Part shown: positions 1-8,924 of the stretch, piece after piece
Position numbering within the stretch: position 1 is the stretch's first letter
Layout of the letters: each line of letters begins with the position of its first letter
From: Bacilli bacterium
GTDB lineage: Bacteria > Bacillota_I > Bacilli_A > ML615J-28 > CAG-698
Assembly (NCBI GenBank): GCA_017962745.1
Contig: JAGCUR010000018.1
Span: 62,001 to 126,000, forward strand
Reading direction: 5' to 3'
Length of the DNA stretch: 64,000 nt
Program-made: the position numbers and the translations under genes
Notes under the pieces: model-generated
The model's input: only the letters and a program-made list of their open reading frames with translations
Told to the model about the DNA's origin: nothing
Database searches by the model: none

Positions 1-1
1 A

Positions 2-1483
2 TCATTAAGTTTTGAACAAGTTGATGATTTCTCGACAGGATCATTAGTTACTAGGGTTACTAACGATATTACTCAAGTTAGTAATGTAGTAGCGATGGCG
101 ATTAGAATGATTATTAGAACATTGATGCAATTTATCATGGGATCAATATTCTTACTAGCTATTGATATTAGATTTGGTTACATCTTATTAGTAACTTTGC
201 CTGTATTATTAGTAATCATTATCGTCTTCATTATTAAAGTAAGTCCTTACTTTAAAAAGATGCAAGAAAGAGTCGATGATGTTAATGCCGTTGTACAAGA
301 AAATATTACTGGTGCTAGAGTAGTTAAAGCATATACAGCAGAAGAAAAAGAAAATAAAAGATTTGGTAAAGCTAACGATAATTTATATAACGTTAACTGG
401 ATAGTAATTAAAAGATTATCACTAATTAGTCCTGTATTAAGTGTTATCTTAATTTCAGGAATGATTGCAATCATTTATTTAGGTGGAGCTGATATTTCTA
501 GCAGAGTAATTGATGTCAGCGGTCAAATTGGAATCGTTAGTGGACTAGGTGTTGGCGATATAATCGCTGCTGTTAACTACTTAAATGTATTAGTTAATGG
601 ATTCGTAATGTTAGCTTTAATGTTCCAGATGTTTGTAAGAGGTAAAGCTAGTATTGATAGATTAAATGCAGTACTTGATACTAATCCAGTAGTTAAGCAA
701 GGTAGTGAAACTTTTGAAGAAGAATCATTAAAAGGAACAATTGAATTTAGAGATGTAAGCTTTGCATATCCTGGTGAAACTGATGAAATGATTTTAAATC
801 ATATCAATCTAAAAATTAACCAAGGAGAAAAGATTGGTATCCTTGGCGCTACGGGCTGCGGAAAGAGTACACTTGTCAACTTAATTGCAAGATTCTATGA
901 TGTCAATGAAGGTGAAGTATTAGTCGATAACCATAATGTTAAGGATTATACTTTTAATGCCTTAAGAGGAAAAGTTGCTATGTGCTTACAAAAGAGCGAA
1001 CTTTACTCTAAGACAATCAAAGAAAACATCTGCTGGGGTAAGAAAGATGCAAGCGATGAAGAAGTAATTGAGGCTGCTAAGATTGCGCAAGCTCATGACT
1101 TTATCAGCAGTTTCCCTGAAGGCTATGATACAAAAGTAGCTGAAAAAGGTGCTAGCTTATCAGGTGGTCAAAAACAAAGAATTTCAATTGCGCGTGCAAT
1201 TGTCAAGAAGCCTGAAATTGTTGTGTTTGACGACTCTACAAGTGCTCTAGATTTAGAAACTGAAGCCAAACTTTACAAAGCAATCGAAGCTAACTTAAAA
1301 GATATGACAGTTATTACGATTGCCCAAAGGGTTGCTAGTGTTAAAAACTGCGATAAGATTATTGTTTTAAATGAAGGTGAAATAGCTTCAATTGGTAACC
1401 ATCAAGAATTGATGGCAACAAGTCCAATTTATCAAGACATTTATAATTCACAACTAAAGAGAGGAGATGAGATCAATGGCTAA
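2..1483 (+). CDS. ABC exporter half-transporter, degenerate ATPase partner (5' truncated)
   Basis: This is a membrane-spanning half of a type IV ABC exporter, with transmembrane helices first and a nucleotide-binding domain from about residue 245 of the visible part. The window begins inside the gene: the frame is open from base 2 and encodes exporter-like sequence upstream of the first ATG at 95, so 95 is not the true start. The ATPase domain has a Walker A (GATGCGKST) and an intact signature (LSGGQKQR). The Walker B is followed by Asp rather than the catalytic Glu (VVFDDSTSALD), and the switch histidine is Gln (AQRVASV). These losses are typical of the non-catalytic partner in heterodimeric exporters of the BmrC/LmrC/TM287 type. 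It overlaps the next gene by 8 bases, which fits a co-translated heterodimer. The substrate cannot be read from the sequence; drug or lipid export is the family norm. Confidence 0.92.
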   Translation, partial: SLSFEQVDDFSTGSLVTRVTNDITQVSNVVAMAIRMIIRTLMQFIMGSIFLLAIDIRFGYILLVTLPVLLVIIIVFIIKVSPYFKKMQERVDDVNAVVQENITGARVVKAYTAEEKENKRFGKANDNLYNVNWIVIKRLSLISPVLSVILISGMIAIIYLGGADISSRVIDVSGQIGIVSGLGVGDIIAAVNYLNVLVNGFVMLALMFQMFVRGKASIDRLNAVLDTNPVVKQGSETFEEESLKGTIEFRDVSFAYPGETDEMILNHINLKINQGEKIGILGATGCGKSTLVNLIARFYDVNEGEVLVDNHNVKDYTFNALRGKVAMCLQKSELYSKTIKENICWGKKDASDEEVIEAAKIAQAHDFISSFPEGYDTKVAEKGASLSGGQKQRISIARAIVKKPEIVVFDDSTSALDLETEAKLYKAIEANLKDMTVITIAQRVASVKNCDKIIVLNEGEIASIGNHQELMATSPIYQDIYNSQLKRGDEING

Positions 1484-3329
1484 CGAAGAAAAGTCAAAGA
1501 ATCAGGCCCCTCAAAGACCAATGGGTGGAGGTAGACATGGCTACCGCCCAGTAGAAAAACCAAAAGATTTTAAAGGGACAATTAAAAAAATTTCTAAATA
1601 CATTGGTTATTCTAAAGGATTATTTATCGCCTTATTTATTATTGTAGTTATCGTAACTGTATTATCATTACTTGCTCCAATCGTGCAAAAGAATGTCTTC
1701 AATGATTTATGGAGCATTGAAGAGATTGGTGTTGCTGGTTTTGAAAATGCAATTTACTGGATTATTGTACTTGCTATTGTATATGGTGCTAACTGTATTG
1801 TAGCTCTATTTAGAAACTTAGTAAGTGGTAAGTTATCACAAAGAACTGTTCACAAACTTCGTAGCGACCTATTCGCTAAGTTTGTAAAACTACCAATTAA
1901 GTTTATTGATAACCATTCACATGGTGACTTAATGAGTAGAATGACAAATGACGTAGATAGTATATCTAATGCTATTAGCCAAGTATTAGCATCTTTAATT
2001 AGTGGTGTACTTTTAATACTAGGTACTTTAGTAATGATGCTTTATTATAGCTGGCTACTAACTATAGTAACACTAGTATCAACTGCCTTAACAATTGTCG
2101 CTAGTATGATTCTAACTAAGAAGATGGGTAAATATTTCAAGCGTCAATCTGCCCTACTTGGTGAACTTAATGGTCATACCGAAGAAATGATTACCGGTTA
2201 TAGGACAGTTGTAGCTTATAATAAAGAGAAGGATGTAGAAGAAGAGTTCTATGAAATTAGTGACCGTTATACTAAGACTAGTATAATCGCTCAAATCTGG
2301 GGTGGATCAATGGGTCCAGTTATGAATTTCATCGGTAACTTAACTTATGTATTAATCGCGATTGTTGGTGGATGGATGGCACTAACTCATCCATGGGGAC
2401 TAGCAATGGACGTTGGTACAATCGCCTTATTCTTAACTTGCTCACGTCAATTTAGTCGTCCAATTAACGAAATAGCCCAACTTTATGGTCAAATCTTAAC
2501 AGCTACAGCTGGAGCTGAGCGTGTATTCGAAGTATTAGAATCACCTAATGAAATTGATGAAGGTACAATTCATCTAAGTTATGAAGATTTCCAAGGTAAT
2601 ATCGAATTCAAAGGTGTTAACTTCGGGTATGTGGAAGAAAAACCAGTACTTAAAGACTTTACACTAGATGTTAAACGTGGCCAAAAGATTGCTTTAGTTG
2701 GTGCAACTGGATCAGGTAAGACAACAGTAGTTAACTTGTTAATGCGTTTCTATGAAATTGATAGCGGTGAAATCTTAATCGATGGTATCAATATTAAAGA
2801 TATCTATAAAGATGATTTGCGTAAAACAATCGCTATTGTTTTACAAGATACGGTTTTATTCAAAGATACCATTGAAGCCAATATCAAGTATGGAAATGAT
2901 AATGCTACCTTTGATGAGATGAAAGCAGCAGCAATACTTGCTAATGCTAACTATTTCGTTAAGAAGTTACCAGAAAAATATGAGACCGTCTTAAGTGAAG
3001 GTGGTAGCAATATTTCGCAAGGTCAAAGACAGTTATTAACAATAGCTAGAGCAGTTCTAGCTGATCCAAAGATTTTGATTTTGGATGAAGCTACGTCTAA
3101 CGTAGATACAAGAACGGAAAAGAATATCCAAGACGCGATGGTTAACTTAATGGCTAATCGTACAAGCTTAATCATTGCTCACCGTCTATCTACAATCCAA
3201 GATGCCGATGTAATCGTCGTAATGGATCAAGGTCGTATTTGTGAAATGGGTAACCATGAAAAGTTACTTGAAGTTAAAGGTAAATATTATGATTTATACA
3301 TGACTCAGTTTGCTGGTCGTGAAATATAA
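1476..3329 (+). CDS. ABC exporter half-transporter, catalytic partner
   Basis: This is the second half of a heterodimeric ABC exporter of about 617 residues. A 45-residue basic, Gly-rich N-terminus precedes six transmembrane helices and a C-terminal ATPase domain. The start at 1476 is preferred over an in-frame ATG at 1467 because the ribosome site GAGGAG (1461-1466) directly abuts 1467 but lies 9 bases from 1476. The domain has a Walker A (GATGSGKTT), a complete Walker B with catalytic Glu (LILDEATSNVD) and a switch His (IIAHRLSTI). Its signature is altered to ISQGQRQ. Paired with the upstream protein, which has a good signature but a poor Walker B, this gives one working and one degenerate ATP site, the classic asymmetry of this subfamily. 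A perfect hairpin terminator follows. Confidence 0.94.
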   Translation: MANEEKSKNQAPQRPMGGGRHGYRPVEKPKDFKGTIKKISKYIGYSKGLFIALFIIVVIVTVLSLLAPIVQKNVFNDLWSIEEIGVAGFENAIYWIIVLAIVYGANCIVALFRNLVSGKLSQRTVHKLRSDLFAKFVKLPIKFIDNHSHGDLMSRMTNDVDSISNAISQVLASLISGVLLILGTLVMMLYYSWLLTIVTLVSTALTIVASMILTKKMGKYFKRQSALLGELNGHTEEMITGYRTVVAYNKEKDVEEEFYEISDRYTKTSIIAQIWGGSMGPVMNFIGNLTYVLIAIVGGWMALTHPWGLAMDVGTIALFLTCSRQFSRPINEIAQLYGQILTATAGAERVFEVLESPNEIDEGTIHLSYEDFQGNIEFKGVNFGYVEEKPVLKDFTLDVKRGQKIALVGATGSGKTTVVNLLMRFYEIDSGEILIDGINIKDIYKDDLRKTIAIVLQDTVLFKDTIEANIKYGNDNATFDEMKAAAILANANYFVKKLPEKYETVLSEGGSNISQGQRQLLTIARAVLADPKILILDEATSNVDTRTEKNIQDAMVNLMANRTSLIIAHRLSTIQDADVIVVMDQGRICEMGNHEKLLEVKGKYYDLYMTQFAGREI

Positions 3330-3332
3330 AAG

Positions 3333-3364
3333 AAAAGAGCTTAAACATTTGTTTAAGCTCTTTT
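3333..3364. terminator. Bidirectional intrinsic terminator
   Basis: A perfect 14-bp inverted repeat (arm AAAAGAGCTTAAAC) with a 4-base loop lies between the convergent exporter and MATE genes. Runs of A on one side and T on the other make it work in both directions. The stop codon of the MATE gene lies inside it. Confidence 0.9.
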
Positions 3365-4741
3365 ATCTATCCATTTAAGATTTAAAAATCTTAAAATATT
3401 TGTAGTACATCTAATTACTTGATCGATTAACATACCTAAATATGATCCGACTACTCCTAAACCTAATGGGTAACATAAGATATATGAACATATTGGTCTA
3501 ATAATACCGATACTAATTAAGCTCATTCTAGCGGTAAAGGCGGTATCACCAGCACCTTTTAGTACGGTAGTAGTAGTCCACTGAACGCTTTGAGGAAGGA
3601 AGATAATCCATACAATTAATAAGTCCTTAGCAGATTCTAAAACAACTGCTTCGTCTTCCGCAAAGCACCAACAAATTGGCTCTCTTACTAGTAATACAAT
3701 GCCTGCCATGACAAGACCTATCAAAAAGGCGAGGGCTTGAGCAAGCCTTCCATAAGCAAAGGCTTTGGCGGGCCTTCTTTCGCCTAAGGACTGACCGACT
3801 AGGGCGCTGGCACCTAAAGCGAAACCATCGATTAAGTTGAAGTTTAGAGCAACGATATTGCTCAATATCGCATTTACAGCTGCCGCATCAGTTCCAAGCT
3901 CGTTTACGATCTTCGCTACAATAAAGAATCCAATTCTATTGATGAATTGTTCAAAGAAAGCAGGAGTGGCAACTCTTAGTAAGATGCCTATACCATCTTT
4001 AGAAAAGCCCCAAGATTCTTTGAAACTTATATGCAAGAAATCTTTACCTCTTAAGACGATCACTAATACAATTACGGCAGCTACGGTATTACCAATATCA
4101 GTAGCAATGGCAGCACCTTTTACACCAAGGGCAGGAGCACCAAAGTGACCATTGATTAAAATGTAGTTACAAATTACGTTAACCGTATTTGAGATGACAT
4201 TTACAACTAAAGTAAGTTTAGTTCTACCGATTGATCTTTGCGCGCTACATAAGGCTAGCCTAATGTAGTTTATCGGTAGGCAGTAAGTTACAATTCTTGA
4301 ATAAGTTAGGGCAAGCTCGATTGTATCTTCTTTAGCACCAGCAAGTTCTAGAATGTAACGGCCAAATACTTGCATCAATACTACAAATATGCTTGACATT
4401 ATTAGGGCAAACAGTAAGCCTTGCCTTAAGATCTTATTAGCGCCTTCCGCATTTCCTTCGCCACGACGCCTTGAAATGCAAGCAACGATGCCGTTGTTTA
4501 ACCCGAAGGCACAAGCAAAAGTAATCATTACCGGCTGTTGCGATATTGATACAGCTGCTAGAGCTTCCTTCGAGTAGTTACCTACCATCATCGTATCGAT
4601 CATTCCCATTAAGCCAACGAAGAATGTTTCAATGGCTGATGGGATAGCGATCTTTAATAATCTTGATAAAAGTAGGCGAACGCGTGGAAGGGGTTCATCG
4701 GGATATCTTTGTTTAATTTTACGCGATAATAGTAGTTCCAT
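3353..4741 (-). CDS. MATE family multidrug/Na+ antiporter
   Basis: This is a 462-residue polytopic membrane protein with the twelve-helix pattern of MATE transporters. The N-terminal signature reads IPSAIETFFVGLMGMIDTMMVG, with the typical Ile-Pro and Asp-Thr-Met-Met-Val-Gly elements of the first helix. The internal repeat (FFEQFINRIGFFIVAKIVN) marks the second half. The family exports cationic drugs or other organic compounds in exchange for Na+ or H+; the natural substrate here is unknown. The start has AGAAGG eight bases upstream, and a TATAAT -10 element reads on the minus strand at 4770-4765. It stands alone, convergent with the ABC exporter and divergent from the lipoprotein gene at 4895. 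Confidence 0.92.
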   Translation of the reverse strand: MELLLSRKIKQRYPDEPLPRVRLLLSRLLKIAIPSAIETFFVGLMGMIDTMMVGNYSKEALAAVSISQQPVMITFACAFGLNNGIVACISRRRGEGNAEGANKILRQGLLFALIMSSIFVVLMQVFGRYILELAGAKEDTIELALTYSRIVTYCLPINYIRLALCSAQRSIGRTKLTLVVNVISNTVNVICNYILINGHFGAPALGVKGAAIATDIGNTVAAVIVLVIVLRGKDFLHISFKESWGFSKDGIGILLRVATPAFFEQFINRIGFFIVAKIVNELGTDAAAVNAILSNIVALNFNLIDGFALGASALVGQSLGERRPAKAFAYGRLAQALAFLIGLVMAGIVLLVREPICWCFAEDEAVVLESAKDLLIVWIIFLPQSVQWTTTTVLKGAGDTAFTARMSLISIGIIRPICSYILCYPLGLGVVGSYLGMLIDQVIRCTTNILRFLNLKWIDKRA

Positions 4742-4851
4742 AATTTGCCTTCTAGATAATATTCATTATACTCTTAATAATTTAAAATTGCCATTCAATA
4801 ACAAATAATTATAACTAATTTATTTTTTAACTTTTATTGATAAGTAATTTA

Positions 4852-4860
4852 TGATACAAT
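4852..4860 (+). promoter_or_regulatory. Extended -10 promoter
   Basis: TGATACAAT is an extended -10 element (TG, one base, TACAAT) about 35 bases before the start of the lipoprotein gene. The -35 region at 17-base spacing is poor, which is normal for extended -10 promoters. Confidence 0.55.
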
Positions 4861-4894
4861 GGATGTGTATAAGGTATATTTTTAGGAGAAGTGT

Positions 4895-5659
4895 ATGAAA
4901 AAGAAATTAATTATCGTTTTAACATTTTTATTCGCTTTATTATTAATTGGTTGTAAAGGTGGCAATGACAATCCTCCAGTAGAAGGATTTAACTGGTCTG
5001 GCAAAGAAGCAACTAAAATAACTGTCGTTAAAGATAAATTAGCTGAAGAATACGATCTTGAAGAATTTACAATCGGCATGATTACAGTAAAAGTAGAATT
5101 CTCAGATGGTTCTAGTCATGAATTTACTTGTGATGATTCGCATTTTGCATTAAGCAAGGAAATCACTACTGTTGGTAAACCAAGATTACAAATTATCTGT
5201 ACAGATGACGCTGGTAATGAAATTGAAACTGCTAACTTCACAATTACAATTGTAAGTTATACTACTCAAGATACAAGAGCAATCGAAGCAGCAAACAATG
5301 CGATCGTTGCTAAGAGAAATGGCGATAAGATTGATTTCGTAGTTGCTAAAACTAACGGCTTAGCTAGTGGACAATTACAATATTCATATAATACAGAAAA
5401 GATGACTCTTGGAGAAGTTACAAAAGGTAGCGCAGCAGGTTATGTAAATGTAGAAGTTAAAGATGGTAAGATTTCTTTAGGCTTCGCAAATGATGAAAAC
5501 CTAGAAGAAGGAGCAGTTATTTGTTCTATCGCCTACACTGGTGATTATCGTAATAGTGAGTTAGCTATCAACGAAGAATTCGAAAACACTTGTTGGATGG
5601 TTGCTCAAGATGCTCCAGTACTTGTTGCTGATGTAACTTATCACGTATCTAGAAAATAA
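4895..5659 (+). CDS. Surface lipoprotein with Ig-like and cohesin-like folds
   Basis: This is a 254-residue lipoprotein: a lysine-rich start and hydrophobic stretch end in the lipobox LIGC, with the lipidated Cys at residue 20. Residues about 35-120 look like a bacterial Ig-like domain (a beta-rich run including KVEFSDGSSHEFTC). Residues about 140-230 have the alternating pattern of a cohesin or carbohydrate-binding-like beta sandwich (LQYSYNTEKMTLGEV, then GKISLGFAND and ICSIAYTGDY). That second assignment is weak and made by eye. No catalytic motif is visible. The gene is monocistronic, with its own promoter upstream and a hairpin downstream. A role in surface adhesion or glycan binding is inference. 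Confidence 0.75.
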   Translation: MKKKLIIVLTFLFALLLIGCKGGNDNPPVEGFNWSGKEATKITVVKDKLAEEYDLEEFTIGMITVKVEFSDGSSHEFTCDDSHFALSKEITTVGKPRLQIICTDDAGNEIETANFTITIVSYTTQDTRAIEAANNAIVAKRNGDKIDFVVAKTNGLASGQLQYSYNTEKMTLGEVTKGSAAGYVNVEVKDGKISLGFANDENLEEGAVICSIAYTGDYRNSELAINEEFENTCWMVAQDAPVLVADVTYHVSRK

Positions 5660-5688
5660 TATTTATTAGAATTAATAAATTAAATATT

Positions 5689-5720
5689 AAGGATGAAGCA
5701 ACGCTTCATCCTTATTAATT
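5689..5720 (+). terminator. Intrinsic terminator (weak U tail)
   Basis: An 11-bp perfect stem (AAGGATGAAGC / GCTTCATCCTT) with a 3-base loop follows the lipoprotein gene. Only a short AT-rich tail (ATTAATTT) follows, so termination may be incomplete and could let some transcription run into 5735. Confidence 0.65.
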
Positions 5721-5734
5721 TATAAAGGTGGATT

Positions 5735-6607
5735 ATGAGTAATATTCAAAACAATAATTTAATACTTATAAATGCTTTAAATGAATACTTAAGAACTATG
5801 CCTGATCAAATTGATCCTAAGACTTTAGAAGAAGTTAAAGCGAGTGGCGTTAGGGAATTATATGCTTATGCATCATTACTTAATAGTTATATGGGCTTAG
5901 ATGAGATGTTTATTGATCGTTATTTACTTAATATGCTTATTAAAGATGATGTAGATAAATATCTAAATAATCCTTTCTATTTAAAAATGGATAATTTAGA
6001 ACAAGCAGCAAGTGGCAAATTAAAACTAGATTATAGCTTTATTGAACAATATGAATTATTTGCCCAAGATGAAATTGATACTGCGATTGATGGTAGAATC
6101 TATCCTCAAATTGCATACTTTGATGATTTTTTAAAGTGCATAACTATTTATGATCACGAAAGAATACTTTCTCGCTTTAACCCGCTTGTAGTTAATGCAT
6201 GTATAGTACCACTAGATGAGGTTAAAGGAAAAGTAGCATGTTTTGGTTTAGGTAATGGCTATTTTGCTTATATGGCTCACTTAAAAGATAATGTAAGTGC
6301 ACTAACTATATATGAAGCAAACAATGACTTAATTGAATTATTTAAAAAGGGCATGTTACCTAAATTTGATTATCCAGAAAAGATAAAAATCGTAAAAGCA
6401 GATCCATACTTGTTCTTAAAGAATAAAACAAATAAGCTAAGCGTTGATTATGCATTTATTAACTGTTGGTCTGATTATAAGACAGGAGTTAAAGATTATC
6501 ATCGTTTTAAAAAGCTAGAAGCAAATCGCCCTAGGGTTAAGTATATGTATTACTTAGAAAATTCTATTCTAGCTTATCCAAAAGAGGAAGATAATGAGAA
6601 CAATTGA
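5735..6607 (+). CDS. Methyltransferase-fold protein of unknown function
   Basis: This is a 290-residue cytoplasmic protein. The first half is helical and shows no recognised motif. From about residue 165 there is a Rossmann-type core: VACFGLGNGYFAYMA resembles the glycine-rich SAM loop, followed by an acidic residue at the end of strand 2 (LTIYEANND) and an aspartate in KADPYLF. This layout matches class I SAM-dependent methyltransferases or spermidine-synthase-like proteins, but I do not recognise the family. It overlaps the next gene, a clear TrmN6-like methyltransferase, by 14 bases, so the two are co-translated and may act on the same RNA or protein substrate. The start has AAAGGTGG upstream at good spacing. 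Confidence 0.7.
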   Translation: MSNIQNNNLILINALNEYLRTMPDQIDPKTLEEVKASGVRELYAYASLLNSYMGLDEMFIDRYLLNMLIKDDVDKYLNNPFYLKMDNLEQAASGKLKLDYSFIEQYELFAQDEIDTAIDGRIYPQIAYFDDFLKCITIYDHERILSRFNPLVVNACIVPLDEVKGKVACFGLGNGYFAYMAHLKDNVSALTIYEANNDLIELFKKGMLPKFDYPEKIKIVKADPYLFLKNKTNKLSVDYAFINCWSDYKTGVKDYHRFKKLEANRPRVKYMYYLENSILAYPKEEDNENN

Positions 6608-7262
6608 TTACTTGCCTAATCATGAAGATATTAAAATTATCCAAGATGATGAGATGTTTAGAATAAACACTGATACAGCATGTCTTGGGGAATTTTTAGA
6701 GATTTATAAAGAAGATACAGTCTTAGATATTGGTACTAATAATGGGGCCTTACTGATGTATGCTAGCCTCTTTAAACCAAAGAAACTAATTGGTATTGAC
6801 ATTAATGAAAAAGCCTTAGAATTAGCTAAATTAAACTTAGATAGTCTCAACTTAACAAATTATGAATTAATTAAAGCAGATGCTAATACATACATATCTG
6901 AAGAGGTGGATGTAATCATTTGTAATCCACCTTACTTTAAGACGAGAAAAGAAGATTTAAGTAAAAATCCATACCTTGCATTAGCAAAGCATGAGGAAAA
7001 CTTAAAACTAGATAATTTAATTAAGACTATTTATAAAAACTTAAAGTTAAATGGTACGCTTTTTATGTTATTTCAAACGACTAGATTAGATGAAGTAATG
7101 TTAGAGCTAAAGAAAAATAAACTAAATGTTAAGTTATTACAGTTTGTTTATGATGAAAACAAAGAGTATTCAAATGTAGTTTTAATTAAAGCGGTTAAGT
7201 GTGGACAGACTGGCTTAAATGTTATTAAGCCAATTGTCATAAATCGTAAAAAAGGTATTTAA
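6594..7262 (+). CDS. TrmN6/YfiC-like tRNA (adenine-N6)-methyltransferase
   Basis: This is a 222-residue class I SAM-dependent methyltransferase. Motif I is VLDIGTNNGALL (about residues 44-55), an acidic residue in GIDINEKAL follows, and the catalytic N6-adenine methylation motif is NPPYF (about residues 111-115). The N-terminal stretch with DTACLGEFL matches the TrmN6/YabB group, which methylates adenine 37 of tRNA1(Val) in Escherichia coli. The exact target in this organism is inferred from the family. It overlaps the preceding methyltransferase-fold gene by 14 bases. No terminator hairpin was found downstream. Confidence 0.87.
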   Translation: MRTIDYLPNHEDIKIIQDDEMFRINTDTACLGEFLEIYKEDTVLDIGTNNGALLMYASLFKPKKLIGIDINEKALELAKLNLDSLNLTNYELIKADANTYISEEVDVIICNPPYFKTRKEDLSKNPYLALAKHEENLKLDNLIKTIYKNLKLNGTLFMLFQTTRLDEVMLELKKNKLNVKLLQFVYDENKEYSNVVLIKAVKCGQTGLNVIKPIVINRKKGI

Positions 7263-7277
7263 TTTTAAAAATTGTTG

Positions 7278-7286
7278 TGTTAAAAT
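7278..7286 (+). promoter_or_regulatory. Possible extended -10 promoter
   Basis: TGTTAAAAT fits an extended -10 element, with a loose -35 (TTTAAT, 7258-7263) at 17-base spacing. It sits about 45 bases before the UPF0371 gene. This is a weak prediction in AT-rich DNA. Confidence 0.35.
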
Positions 7287-7329
7287 TTTTATAAGTTTGG
7301 AAAAAATGGCAAAATAAATGGGGGCATTT

Positions 7330-8799
7330 ATGAAAAGTTTAGATAGCAAGTTGTATCTAAAAATACAAACCGAAAACATTTTAAAAAGAGTTGAAAAGTT
7401 TGATAAGTTGTATTTGGAATTTGGTGGTAAAATATTTGATGATTATCACTGCGCTAGAGTTTTACAAGGCTTTGAAATTGACTTGAAAGTCAAGATGTTA
7501 GCAAAGATTAAAAACAAAGTAGAAGTAGTTATTGTAATTAATGCTAACGATATTGAAAAGAGTAAACAAAGAAGTGATATCAATATATCTTATGCCGATG
7601 ATGTACTTAGATTAATGGATGAATTTGAAAAGATGGGCATTATGGTTAGTAGCGTAGTTATTACCCAGTATGCTAATCAACCTTTTGCTAACGTTTATCG
7701 TAACAAACTAGATCATCTTGGCATTAAATCATATATCCATTATCCAATTGCGGGTTACCCTCATAATATGGATTTAATCTTAAGCGATGAAGGTTATGGT
7801 AAAAATGATTATATTGAAACTACTAGACCAATCGTCGTTGTTTGCGCTCCCGGCCCAGGAAGTGGTAAGCTTGCCACATGTCTATCTCAACTTTATAATG
7901 AAAACCAAAGAGGAATTAAAGCAGGTTATGCGAAATATGAAACATTCCCTGTTTGGAACTTGCCGCTAAAGCATCCAGTTAATATGGCGTATGAAGCAGC
8001 AACTGCTGACTTAAACGATGTTAACATGATCGACTATTTCCATAAAGAAGCATATGGAATTGATGCTGTTAACTATAACCGTGATTTAGAAGCATTCCCA
8101 GTTTTAAAGAAGATATTTGAAAGAATTTATGGTGAAAGTCCTTATGCATCACCTACTGATATGGGTGTTAATGCCCTAGGTTATGCAATTATTAATGAAG
8201 ATGCTGCCATTGAAACTAGTAAACAAGAAATTATTAGAAGATATTTAGATGCAATCGTTAATTATAAAATTGGTAAAGTTAATCAAACAGCAATCGATAA
8301 GATTAGTTTATTAATGAACCACTTAAATATTAGCGTAGAAGATCGTAAATGCGTAAAAGCTGCCATCGATGCTTCAAAGAAAAAAGGTGTACCATGTGTT
8401 GCTTTACAAATCGGTAATAAAAAGTTTATTACCGGTAAGCAATCAGACATGTTTGAAGCAACAGCTGCTTGTATCATTAATGCGATTAAGCATTTAGCAA
8501 AAATACCTGATGATATGCCACTTTTATCATATGCCATAATTGGCCCGATCCAAGAGTTAAAGAAGAACCAACTTCATAGTAGCGTTTTAAGACTTAACTT
8601 AGAAGAAGTATTAGTAACGCTAGCAATTACCGCTACTACAAACGCTATGAGTCAAAGAGCGATGGAACAATTAGCAAAACTAGAGGGGGCGCAAATGCAT
8701 TCTAGCGTTATGTTATCTAGTGATGATATTAAAGTATTAAAGAAACTAAAAATTGATGTAACGATGGAAGATGTCCAAAGCACAAAGTTACTAAATTAA
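7330..8799 (+). CDS. UPF0371 (DUF1846) family protein
   Basis: This protein of about 489 residues matches the UPF0371/DUF1846 family over its full length, including the conserved N-terminal KLYLKIQTENILKRVEKFD and the central CAPGPGSGKLATCLSQ loop. The loop resembles a nucleotide-binding P-loop but is not a classical Walker A. Streptococcal members have been structurally studied, but the biochemical function is not settled to my knowledge. The start at 7330 is chosen over the in-frame ATG at 7318 because the GGGGG ribosome site (7320-7324) overlaps 7318 and is well spaced for 7330. The gene is monocistronic and ends at a strong terminator. Confidence 0.9.
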   Translation: MKSLDSKLYLKIQTENILKRVEKFDKLYLEFGGKIFDDYHCARVLQGFEIDLKVKMLAKIKNKVEVVIVINANDIEKSKQRSDINISYADDVLRLMDEFEKMGIMVSSVVITQYANQPFANVYRNKLDHLGIKSYIHYPIAGYPHNMDLILSDEGYGKNDYIETTRPIVVVCAPGPGSGKLATCLSQLYNENQRGIKAGYAKYETFPVWNLPLKHPVNMAYEAATADLNDVNMIDYFHKEAYGIDAVNYNRDLEAFPVLKKIFERIYGESPYASPTDMGVNALGYAIINEDAAIETSKQEIIRRYLDAIVNYKIGKVNQTAIDKISLLMNHLNISVEDRKCVKAAIDASKKKGVPCVALQIGNKKFITGKQSDMFEATAACIINAIKHLAKIPDDMPLLSYAIIGPIQELKKNQLHSSVLRLNLEEVLVTLAITATTNAMSQRAMEQLAKLEGAQMHSSVMLSSDDIKVLKKLKIDVTMEDVQSTKLLN

Positions 8800-8804
8800 T
8801 TAAT

Positions 8805-8842
8805 AAACCTGTTTCCTAAAATGTTAGGTAAACAGGTTTTTT
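8805..8842 (+). terminator. Intrinsic terminator
   Basis: A long stem (AAACCTGTTT with CCTAA, pairing to TTAGG and TAAACAGGTTT, one bulge) is followed by a run of T. It closes the UPF0371 transcription unit. Confidence 0.88.
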
Positions 8843-8896
8843 ATTTTTATTTTTGAGATTTGGTTTTTATTTATTGTGTAAAAATAAAAAAAGTGT

Positions 8897-8905
8897 GTTA
8901 TAATG
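8897..8905 (+). promoter_or_regulatory. Extended -10 promoter
   Basis: TGTTATAAT is a consensus extended -10 element 19 bases before the start of the PAS/GGDEF gene. The -35 region is poor, as expected for this class. The ribosome site GAGGT lies between it and the start. Confidence 0.65.
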
Positions 8906-8924
8906 GTATAAAATGAGGTAGTTT

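Noticed and set aside
95-1483. ATG at 95 as the start of the first ABC gene
   Set aside because: The same frame is open to the window edge and encodes typical exporter helix sequence, so the gene is truncated rather than starting there.
3837-4148. Plus-strand open frame inside the MATE gene
   Set aside because: It is an antisense shadow of a well-conserved MATE coding region and has no ribosome site or recognised motif.
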